A stretch of DNA of 6,293 bases from Deltaproteobacteria bacterium (GTDB taxonomy: Bacteria > Desulfobacterota > Desulfobulbia > Desulfobulbales > VMSU01), in contig JAJSAA010000062.1 of the NCBI GenBank assembly GCA_024274995.1, positions 1 through 6,293 of the forward strand. The letters are read 5' to 3'. How positions within the stretch are numbered: the first letter of the stretch is position 1; every line of letters starts with the position of its first letter. Positions 1 to 5,178 of the stretch are shown here, piece after piece. The position numbers were made by a program, and so were the translations under genes. The notes under the pieces are model-generated. The model was not told where the DNA came from. It made no database searches and saw nothing but the letters and a program-made list of their open reading frames with translations.

Positions 1-66
1 AAAACCTTGACGGAACAACTCAGAAGTCTATTTAGGTGTGACTGTAAATTGCCCTAAACGCCGAGC

Positions 67-210
67 TGTAACTGCTTAGATGTGCTTCAGATTCGGAGTT
101 TACACTTACCTGTTTATTTATGATTTCTTAGCGTACTTGTGCTACTCAAGAAGCCATAAATGGGCAAGGTAAGCGAAGACTCCGATATGGAGTGCAGCTA
201 AGCAGTTGCA
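67..210 (+). repeat. Long imperfect inverted repeat (about 144-nt hairpin)
   Basis: The arms are about 67-129 and 148-210. The outer arm pairs 67-79 with 198-210 (13 pairs, one G-T, including ten perfect pairs of AACTGCTTAG with CTAAGCAGTT). Further in, 81-89 pairs with 188-196, 93-99 with 179-185 (TCGGAGT/ACTCCGA, perfect), 105-111 with 167-173, 112-122 with 155-165 and 125-129 with 148-152. By hand I count roughly 48 Watson-Crick and 9 G-T pairs, with a single-base bulge near 166, one or two around 90-92, and a loop of about 18 bases that can itself fold at 130-134/139-143. It lies directly upstream of the TorD-like gene and covers the alternative GTG start at 192. It could be a MITE-like element, a structured non-coding RNA or a 5' leader. 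I do not recognise a named family. The structure is seen; its function is unknown. Confidence 0.75.
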
Positions 211-221
211 AAAATAATAAC

Positions 222-776
222 ATGACCGAGAACCAACCATTAAGCACCGTTTATCGTTTCTTGGCTCAGGCCATGCGCTATCCGGAAGCAGAATGGCTGA
301 ATACAATTTTTAAAGAACAGCTTTTAGAGCTTCTCAACTCACTCCAATGGCAGGGTGAGGCTGCATCTCTGAGCTTTGACCCAACCTCATCCCATGATCT
401 TGAGACTATCCAGGTTGAGCATACCCGCCTCTTCATCAGCGCGGCGGGCGGTGCTTATGCCTCGCCCTATGGCTCCGTTTATTTAAGCGAGTCAGGAACC
501 CTGCTCAACGAGTCAACCGATGAAGTAAAAGATTTTTACCGCCGAAACGGCTTTGAACTCACCGATGATTACGAAGTAGCCGATCATATTGTCAATGAAC
601 TGGAGTTCCTGGGTTTACTCACCGCCAACGGCATGCTAAAGGCAGAACAGGAATTTTTAAAGGCCTATTTCCGGCCCTGGTTCACTACCTTTGCCGGACG
701 GGTAAGCGAGGCGGCAGAGATTCACTTTTACAAAATCGTGATTAAGCTCATTGATTTTTTTATTATAGATGAGTGA
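222..776 (+). CDS. TorD/DmsD-family molecular chaperone (redox-enzyme maturation protein)
   Basis: A 184-residue, probably all-helical cytoplasmic protein of the TorD/DmsD/NarJ chaperone family. These proteins bind the twin-arginine leader or the apo form of molybdenum or other redox enzymes and hold them until cofactor insertion and export. Visible hallmarks are the central motif at residues 66-87 (EHTRLF, then SPYGSVY), matching the family's acidic-x-x-RLF and P-x-x-S-x-Y block, and DHIVNELEFLGLL at 121-133, matching the conserved DH-x-x-x-E-LEF helix. Length is near the usual 180-220. I chose ATG 222 rather than the in-frame GTG at 192 because the GTG lies inside the inverted repeat and the extra ten residues are not family-like. 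Neither start has a convincing Shine-Dalgarno sequence. No client oxidoreductase gene is in the window, so the substrate is unknown. It converges on dciA with 15 bases between stops. Confidence 0.85.
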   Translation: MTENQPLSTVYRFLAQAMRYPEAEWLNTIFKEQLLELLNSLQWQGEAASLSFDPTSSHDLETIQVEHTRLFISAAGGAYASPYGSVYLSESGTLLNESTDEVKDFYRRNGFELTDDYEVADHIVNELEFLGLLTANGMLKAEQEFLKAYFRPWFTTFAGRVSEAAEIHFYKIVIKLIDFFIIDE

Positions 777-791
777 AGCGGGACTTACACC

Positions 792-1307
792 CTACTCGGC
801 CTCGGACTTCCGCCTCATATTCCCCAACTCCATAATCAACCACAAACGCCGCAGGGTCTCCCTGACTTCCTTGTCCTCCATGCCGGCGGTCAGCTGCTGA
901 AATTCAATCTGACGGGCGGCATCAACCGGCCCCGGAGACGGAAGGGGCTCCTCGATTTTAACTGCCGGCCGCCAGGGGCCATGGCAGAGCTCAAAACGAA
1001 TATCCCGCAGCTGCAAATTTTCACCTTCACCCTTAGACAGGGCGGTGAGACGGCCATTCAGACGTTGCAGAATGGCTCTGGTCTCAAATTGAAGCTGCTG
1101 GCTCCATACCGGGTCAGAGACCTCAAGCCACAGGGTATTTCCCTTGATAACCCTGGGCCGGGCGTGAGCGGTTATGTCAGGGGCCAGCACCTCATCCCAG
1201 AAGAGAAATACCTGATTAAGTCCCAGTTGACGCTGCCAGTTACGGCGTTTTGTATAACCGCTCAGTACCTCTCCCAGGGCACTGATTTTGCCGCCCCGTT
1301 TAGTCAC
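792..1307 (-). CDS. dciA: DciA-like DUF721 protein, probable replicative helicase loader/operator
   Basis: A 171-residue protein with the DUF721 pattern: the tryptophan segment FWDEVLAPDITAHARPRVIKG (residues 36-56), then TLWLEVSDPVWSQQLQFE, then a helix ending LQRLN and the strand LQLRDIRFEL. DciA proteins act with the DnaB helicase at replication initiation in bacteria that lack the phage-derived DnaC or DnaI loaders; that role is family knowledge, not visible here. The C-terminal 55 or so residues are charged and less conserved, as is common. Translation starts with GTG at 1307, four bases after the stop of the upstream formyltransferase gene, with no clear Shine-Dalgarno sequence, which suggests translational coupling. 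An upstream ATG is not available in frame near the start. The family assignment is firm; the exact functional role is inferred. Confidence 0.8.
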   Translation of the reverse strand: MTKRGGKISALGEVLSGYTKRRNWQRQLGLNQVFLFWDEVLAPDITAHARPRVIKGNTLWLEVSDPVWSQQLQFETRAILQRLNGRLTALSKGEGENLQLRDIRFELCHGPWRPAVKIEEPLPSPGPVDAARQIEFQQLTAGMEDKEVRETLRRLWLIMELGNMRRKSEAE

Positions 1308-1311
1308 CGGA

Positions 1312-2595
1312 TTAATGTTTAAAGGAACGTTGACCGGTAAACATCATGGCCACACCTGCCTCGTTGCAGGCCTCAATGGTCTCAAAATCGCGCATGGAAC
1401 CACCGGCCTGAATAATGGCGCTCACCCCCTGCCTGATTCCGACATCCGCCCCGTCCCGGAAGGGGAAGAAGGCATCAGAGACCATCACCGAACCTATTAA
1501 GCCAGCCTTATCGGCCCTGGTCTGTGCATCAATTTCGTCCAATTCTGACTGTTTACGGCTGCCCTGCTCCACAGCCAGTAATAAATCGCCATAGGGGATA
1601 CCGTGTTTATCAAAGCAAAGGGCATCGGCGTATTTGATATAGGCCTTGTGAACCGCGATCTCGGCCACCCCGACTCTATCCTGCTCACCGGTACCGACCC
1701 CCACTGTACAGCCGTCTTTGACATATAGTACTGAGTTGGAACTGACCCCGTGCTCCACGGCCCAGCCAAAGATCATATCATCAATCTCCCGCTGGTCAGG
1801 CTCCCGCTCAACCCTGTACTCTTTGCCTTTGTAGGTGGTAACCGCCGACTTCAAATCGGCCGCGGAACGAATAGTGTTAATGGCCGACTGCTGAATGATA
1901 ATCCCGCCGTCAATCAGGCTCTTAAAATCAACATAACGGAAATGCTCATAGTCCTGCAGACGATCCATACGGGGAATTTTGACAATCCGTAGATTCTTGC
2001 GGCTCTTTAGAATATCAACCGCTCCCTCCTCAAAATCAGGAGCCACTACCACCTCAAGATAATTTTTGCTGATCGCCGTGGCCGTAGCCTTATCACAGGC
2101 TCGGTTCAGGGCCACGCAACCGCCAAAGGCGGCAATACGATCGGCCCGGTTGGCCCGTTCATAGGCCACACTCAATGAATCGCCCAAAGAGGCTCCGCAT
2201 GGATTGTTATGCTTTAAAATAACCGCCGCCGGGGTCTCCGGCATATACTTGATGATATTTAAGGCGTTATCAATATCGGTAAGATTGATTTTACCGGGAT
2301 GCTTACCGGCCTGGAGCATATCCTCATCGCTTATGGCACTCACCAGACCATTGCCGGGCTCAATGAATTTACAGTCTCCCAAGGTAAGATTACCGTTCAT
2401 TAGTTCGTAGAGAGCGGCCTCTTGGTTGGGGTTTTCGCCATAGCGCACACCCCGCTCATCAACACTGCCATCCTCCGTGGTTATCTTCCAGGTTCTTTTT
2501 TTATAGATCAGCCGCTGATCGCCAAAGGAAATGGTCATCTCCAAGGGGAAATGATCGCCAAGAATTGTTGAGTACATCTTCTTTAAATCTGCCAT
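1312..2595 (-). CDS. Stand-alone AICAR formyltransferase (PurH C-terminal domain type)
   Basis: A 427-residue cytoplasmic enzyme that should transfer a formyl group from 10-formyl-tetrahydrofolate to AICAR, giving FAICAR in de novo purine synthesis. Family signatures are RYGENPNQ (residues 51-58), AAVILKHNNPCG (123-134), which contains the catalytic Lys-His pair K128-H129, AFGGCVALNR (156-165), and the C-terminal run DAFFPFRDG...IQAGGSMRD...VAMMFTGQRSFKH. Bifunctional PurH is about 510-530 residues and begins with an IMP cyclohydrolase (MGS-like) domain. Here that domain is absent and replaced by about 50 residues with an HFPLEMTISFGDQRLIYKKRTWKI stretch, typical of stand-alone forms. Cyclohydrolase activity must come from another gene. 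The start ATG has a good GGGGAG site six bases upstream. It lies 61 bases after thiH and four before dciA. It is often labelled IMP cyclohydrolase in databases, which I think is misleading for this protein. Confidence 0.9.
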   Translation of the reverse strand: MADLKKMYSTILGDHFPLEMTISFGDQRLIYKKRTWKITTEDGSVDERGVRYGENPNQEAALYELMNGNLTLGDCKFIEPGNGLVSAISDEDMLQAGKHPGKINLTDIDNALNIIKYMPETPAAVILKHNNPCGASLGDSLSVAYERANRADRIAAFGGCVALNRACDKATATAISKNYLEVVVAPDFEEGAVDILKSRKNLRIVKIPRMDRLQDYEHFRYVDFKSLIDGGIIIQQSAINTIRSAADLKSAVTTYKGKEYRVEREPDQREIDDMIFGWAVEHGVSSNSVLYVKDGCTVGVGTGEQDRVGVAEIAVHKAYIKYADALCFDKHGIPYGDLLLAVEQGSRKQSELDEIDAQTRADKAGLIGSVMVSDAFFPFRDGADVGIRQGVSAIIQAGGSMRDFETIEACNEAGVAMMFTGQRSFKH

Positions 2596-2601
2596 TATTT
2601 T

Positions 2602-2607
2602 CTCCCC
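2602..2607 (-). promoter_or_regulatory. Shine-Dalgarno site of the AICAR formyltransferase gene
   Basis: GGGGAG on the - strand, six bases before the ATG at 2595. It is one of the stronger ribosome binding sites in the window and fixes the start codon. Confidence 0.75.
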
Positions 2608-2612
2608 TATAT

Positions 2613-2634
2613 AAAATAATAAAATAATAAAATT
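2613..2634. repeat. Short AT-rich tandem repeat, AAAATAAT
   Basis: Two exact copies of AAAATAAT (2613-2620 and 2621-2628) plus a partial third lie between thiH and the formyltransferase start. Such tracts often occur in promoters as flexible or easily melted DNA; no specific function is evident. Confidence 0.6.
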
Positions 2635-2652
2635 GTCTAATTAGATCGACAA
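2624..2652 (-). promoter_or_regulatory. Predicted sigma70-type promoter before the AICAR formyltransferase gene
   Basis: On the - strand a -35-like TTGTCG (2652-2647, four of six matches) is followed after exactly 17 bases by TATTAT (2629-2624, five of six matches). Transcription would begin near 2617 and give a leader of about 22 bases containing the Shine-Dalgarno site. This would let the purine gene and dciA be transcribed separately from the thi genes. The surrounding DNA is very AT-rich, so chance matches are likely and the call is tentative. Confidence 0.4.
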
Positions 2653-2653
2653 T
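2632..2653. promoter_or_regulatory. Nested palindrome in the thiH-formyltransferase gap (possible operator)
   Basis: The perfect ten-base palindrome TCTAATTAGA (2636-2645) lies inside a wider dyad, ATTGTC (2632-2637) with GACAAT (2648-2653). It overlaps the -35 and spacer of the predicted promoter, a usual place for a repressor to bind. On the - strand the outer dyad is followed by an interrupted T-rich run (TTTTATTATTTTATT), so a weak terminator after thiH is an alternative reading. The stem is short and AT-rich, so I favour an operator only weakly. Confidence 0.35.
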
Positions 2654-2656
2654 AAA

Positions 2657-3772
2657 TCAGCCGGAGACCGCCATCTGAAAACCAGCGTCCCAGTCCTTAC
2701 GTACTGGTTCCAGACCCCTCTGACGAATAACAGCGCAGACCTCATCAACTGAGCGATGATCATCGACCTCAAACTGCTCAGTGGCCTCCTGCTCATCACT
2801 ATAACCGCCGGGAGCGGTGCATGAACCAGCTGAATAGCGGGTGGGGCCCAGTCCCAGCATGCCATCCCGATAACGAGCCTCCTCCCTGGTGGAAATCAAA
2901 AGCCCCACATCATGGTCGAAGATTCGGAGGGCAAAAAGGAGCTGACTTAACGGCCGTTCACCCACCTGCTGCAGGGCGGTAAACCCCCCGGCAGCAGGTT
3001 GCAGACGCGGAAAAGAAACAGTAAGAGCTGTACGCCAAAACTGATGCCGTAGCCAGGCAAGGTGCATGCCAAGAGCCATACCCTCAGCCCGCCAATCGCT
3101 CAGCCCAAGAAGAGCACCGATACCGACCTCCCGCATCCCGGCCGCCGCCGCCCGTTGCGGGGTGGCAAGACGATAATCATAATCACGTTTTTTACCGCTC
3201 AGGTGCAGAGTGGGATACAACTCACGGTCATAGGTTTCCTGGTATACTGCCACACTGGTAATCCCGGCCGCAAAGAGCTGGACGTATTCATCCTCATCGA
3301 GAGGCTGAATTTCGATGGAAATAGCGGCAAAATGATCCCGCAACCGTTGAGCCAGAGCAACAAAATAATCGACTCCCGCCCGTTCCGGGGACTCACCAGA
3401 GACCAGCAGAATATGATTAACCCCGCGCCCCTTAAGAAGCTCCGCCTCACGAGCGGCCTCATCTATATCCAGGACCCGCCTCTTTATCCGGTTACCGGAG
3501 GAGAATCCACAATAAACACAGCGGTTAACACAATAATTGGAGACATAAATCGGGGCGTAAATCTGAATGGCGCACCCGAAACGCTGGCGGGTAATCTCGG
3601 CCGAACGAGCGGCCAGAGCGGTAATCCGGCGGCCGGCAGCGGGTGACAGAAGAGCCGCAAGGTCCTTTAGAGTGGGCCTATTTGTCCGTAAGGCCTGTTG
3701 AACCGCGGTGTCATCGGCCCGGCGGCTCATATCCCGCAATTGCTTAAAATCCGGCAGACTGAAGTTATTCAT
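2657..3772 (-). CDS. thiH: 2-iminoacetate synthase ThiH (radical SAM tyrosine lyase)
   Basis: A 371-residue radical S-adenosylmethionine enzyme that cleaves tyrosine to p-cresol and dehydroglycine, the glycine-derived unit used by ThiG. The 4Fe-4S cluster motif is CVNRCVYC, with C81, C85 and C88 in the CxxxCxxC spacing. Also visible are GFSSGNR after the motif, SIEIQPLDEDEY in mid-barrel, the strongly conserved VYQETYDRELYPTLHLSGKKRDYDYRL block and SFPRLQPAAGG near the C-terminal third. Length fits the family (about 370-380). Its ATG overlaps the thiG stop as ATGA (3769-3772), with no separate Shine-Dalgarno sequence, so translation is probably coupled to thiG. Using ThiH rather than the oxygen-dependent glycine oxidase ThiO fits an anaerobic or facultative host. 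HydG shares the fold but carries an extra C-terminal cluster domain not seen here. Confidence 0.95.
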   Translation of the reverse strand: MNNFSLPDFKQLRDMSRRADDTAVQQALRTNRPTLKDLAALLSPAAGRRITALAARSAEITRQRFGCAIQIYAPIYVSNYCVNRCVYCGFSSGNRIKRRVLDIDEAAREAELLKGRGVNHILLVSGESPERAGVDYFVALAQRLRDHFAAISIEIQPLDEDEYVQLFAAGITSVAVYQETYDRELYPTLHLSGKKRDYDYRLATPQRAAAAGMREVGIGALLGLSDWRAEGMALGMHLAWLRHQFWRTALTVSFPRLQPAAGGFTALQQVGERPLSQLLFALRIFDHDVGLLISTREEARYRDGMLGLGPTRYSAGSCTAPGGYSDEQEATEQFEVDDHRSVDEVCAVIRQRGLEPVRKDWDAGFQMAVSG

Positions 3773-4536
3773 CGCAGAAATTCGAGACCGGTCTGGGGTG
3801 ACGAGGCCGCCGCCCGGCAGGAAATGGCACCCAGACCAGCCTTATAGGCCCGGCGGCCGGCAATAACCGCCTGCCCGAAGGCCGCGGCCATGGCCACCGG
3901 GTCACCGGCCACAGCGATGGCGGTATTAACCAGAACGGCATCAGCTCCCATCTCCATGGCCGCCGCCGCCTGAGAGGGGGTGCCGATACCGGCATCCACA
4001 ACCACCGGCACCTCCAGCTGCTCAATAATAATCTCCAGAAGGGGGCGGGTAAGAAGGCCGCGATTAGTACCGATGGGGGCGCCAAGTGGCATCACCGCCG
4101 CTGCCCCCGCCTCCTGCAGACGCAAAGCCAGAACCGGATCGGCATTGATATAGGGCAGAACGACAAAGCCGTCCCGCACCAGTTCTTCAGCCGCCTTTAA
4201 GGTCTCCACTGGATCGGGAAGCAGGGTACGAGGATCGGGGGTGACCTCTAATTTGAGCCAGTTCCCGCCCCCGGCCGCCCGGGCCAGACGGGCGAGACGC
4301 ACAGCCTCCATCGCATCTCGCGCCCCGGCCGTATTGGGGAGAAAAAAGAATCTCCCGCCACCAATGGCCTGCATAATATCATCACCCGGATCATCTAATT
4401 CAACCCGGCGCAAAGCCACGGTTACCATCTCACATTCGGAGGCCTCCAGGGCCTGACGCATAATATCGGAGGACGAAAACTTCCCGGTTCCCACAAAGAG
4501 GCGGGAAGCAAATGTCTTGTCGGCAATAGTTAACAT
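3769..4536 (-). CDS. thiG: Thiazole synthase ThiG
   Basis: A 255-residue TIM-barrel enzyme that condenses 1-deoxy-D-xylulose 5-phosphate, dehydroglycine and sulfur from ThiS thiocarboxylate into the thiazole phosphate moiety of thiamine. Diagnostic segments are SRLFVGTGKF near the N-terminus, LPNTAGA (66-72), NWLKLEV with the Schiff-base lysine K95, LPYINADPVLA, MPLGAPIGTNRGL and the phosphate-binding VVVDAGIGTPSQAAAAMEMGADAVLVNTAIA. The length matches the family. It starts one base after the thiS stop and uses the GGAGGAGG stretch at the end of thiS as ribosome binding site; its own stop overlaps the thiH start. ThiG normally works as a complex with ThiS and, in ThiH-containing bacteria, with ThiH, which fits the tight packing. 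The first 40 residues and active site appear intact. Confidence 0.96.
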   Translation of the reverse strand: MLTIADKTFASRLFVGTGKFSSSDIMRQALEASECEMVTVALRRVELDDPGDDIMQAIGGGRFFFLPNTAGARDAMEAVRLARLARAAGGGNWLKLEVTPDPRTLLPDPVETLKAAEELVRDGFVVLPYINADPVLALRLQEAGAAAVMPLGAPIGTNRGLLTRPLLEIIIEQLEVPVVVDAGIGTPSQAAAAMEMGADAVLVNTAIAVAGDPVAMAAAFGQAVIAGRRAYKAGLGAISCRAAASSPQTGLEFLR

Positions 4537-4537
4537 C

Positions 4538-4738
4538 TCAGCCTCCTCCGATGAAACGGATTAATTCCACTTCAGCACCATCAAGGAGCAGGGTGGATTG
4601 ATAGTCGTGACGGGTGATTATCCGGCCGTCTATCTCAACCACCACCGTTTCCGGATCAAGATCAAGAGATTGAACGTAATCTGCAACCACGACCTCGGCC
4701 TCCAGGAGGCGTTCCTCACCATTAACAATTATTTTCAT
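4538..4738 (-). CDS. thiS: Sulfur carrier protein ThiS
   Basis: A 66-residue ubiquitin-like (beta-grasp) protein. It begins MKIIVNGEERLL, has the VVVEIDGRIITRHDY segment found in mid-protein of ThiS, and ends RFIGGG. The terminal Gly-Gly is adenylated by ThiF and converted to a thiocarboxylate that gives sulfur to ThiG. Size and C-terminus are exactly as expected for ThiS, and the genomic position before thiG removes doubt over the similar MoaD. The ATG has an AGAGGT site five bases upstream. It is first in the - strand cluster. No thiF is present in the window, so the activating enzyme must be elsewhere or supplied by a MoeB-type paralogue. Confidence 0.93.
   Translation of the reverse strand: MKIIVNGEERLLEAEVVVADYVQSLDLDPETVVVEIDGRIITRHDYQSTLLLDGAEVELIRFIGGG
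4542..4549 (-). promoter_or_regulatory. Shine-Dalgarno site of thiG embedded in the thiS C-terminal glycine codons
   Basis: GGAGGAGG on the - strand is formed by the GGA GGA GGC codons of the ThiS Gly-Gly-Gly tail and sits five bases before the thiG ATG. The same bases encode the catalytic tail and recruit ribosomes for the next gene. Confidence 0.75.
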
Positions 4739-4743
4739 AAATT

Positions 4744-4749
4744 ACCTCT
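4744..4749 (-). promoter_or_regulatory. Shine-Dalgarno site of thiS
   Basis: AGAGGT on the - strand, five bases before the ATG at 4738. It supports this start for the first gene of the thi cluster. Confidence 0.65.
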
Positions 4750-4963
4750 ACTGATTTATAACCTGATTTCTCTTTGGGCCTGTAAAGAAACAACATGGAC
4801 AATCCAGGAGAATCAGCCGAGCCGACCTAACCCGTTGACCAGCAGCCGTTGCCGACAATCGACTTGCCAGTATAACCAACTTGCCCATTTGAGGGTAGGA
4901 CTTTTTTATCAGCATAAAATTGATTAGCCGATGGTGATAAAAGCCCCTGGAAAAGGCATACAG

Positions 4964-5005
4964 CTATACTGTCCCACGGTCTCATACCACTATACTACCT
5001 ATACT
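4964..5005. repeat. Three direct copies of CTATACT
   Basis: Exact copies lie at 4964-4970, 4990-4996 and 4999-5005; the last two are nine bases apart and each continues as CTATACTAC for the first and second bases after the core. On the - strand the unit is AGTATAG. They could be regulator binding sites or promoter-like sequences for thiS; function is unknown. Confidence 0.5.
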
Positions 5006-5111
5006 ACATATGGCTACGCTCTCTGTTCTCAATAAACAGCCAAACAAATGCTAATTGCCAGCCAAAATGTAAGTTTTTTCATAGCAAATTTTAAGATGGC
5101 GTGATAGAAAT

Positions 5112-5140
5112 TAGCCAAGATTATTTTTTATACCTACTAT
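5112..5140 (+). promoter_or_regulatory. Weak candidate promoter for the sensor kinase gene
   Basis: TAGCCA (5112-5117, four of six to the -35 consensus) and TACTAT (5135-5140, four of six to the -10 consensus) are 17 bases apart on the + strand, 39 bases before the kinase ATG. The matches are modest in AT-rich DNA, so this is a guess to be tested. Confidence 0.22.
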
Positions 5141-5178
5141 GAGAAAAAAACGAAAAGTCTAACATTCAAAAACAAATT

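Larger units (their letters stand above)
4739..5178. other. 440-base intergenic region between divergent thiS and sensor kinase gene
   Basis: No credible gene is seen in either strand. The region must hold the thiS promoter (- strand) and the kinase promoter (+ strand), but I found no strong match to either. It contains three copies of CTATACT (4964-4970, 4990-4996, 4999-5005), an inverted repeat TTTTATCA/TGATAAAA (4904-4911 and 4935-4942), and two copies of ACTTGCC (4862-4868, 4879-4885). I looked for the conserved TPP riboswitch (THI-box) blocks in the thiS orientation and did not see them in order. The right half is AT-rich; the stretch near 4810-4890 is GC-richer. Confidence 0.6.

Noticed and set aside
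67..210. Possible integron attC site formed by the long hairpin
   Set aside because: Size and hairpin shape fit, but the outer ends do not match the RYYYAAC and GTTRRRY core sites on either strand, and no integrase is in the window.
192..221. GTG start ten codons earlier for the TorD-like gene
   Set aside because: It lies within the inverted repeat, the extra residues are not family-like, and the only purine-rich stretch is too close to the GTG to act as a ribosome binding site.
777..791. Possible terminator between convergent torD and dciA
   Set aside because: The 15-base gap has no stem followed by a T run on either strand.
3062..3646. Long open frame opposite thiH on the + strand
   Set aside because: It is antisense to a clearly conserved radical-SAM gene, has no recognisable protein features, and is explained by the codon bias of thiH.
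4533..4540. CTGAGA sequence on the - strand resembling a THI-box element
   Set aside because: It lies at the thiS stop and thiG start and is not accompanied by the other conserved TPP riboswitch blocks.
4870..4895. TTGGTTATACTGG on the - strand, slightly like part of a TPP riboswitch or a -10 box
   Set aside because: No matching partner blocks for the riboswitch, and no -35-like sequence at 16-18 bases.
5139..5162. Seven-codon reading frame (MRKKRKV) just before the kinase gene
   Set aside because: No ribosome binding site, and low-complexity A-rich DNA makes such frames by chance.
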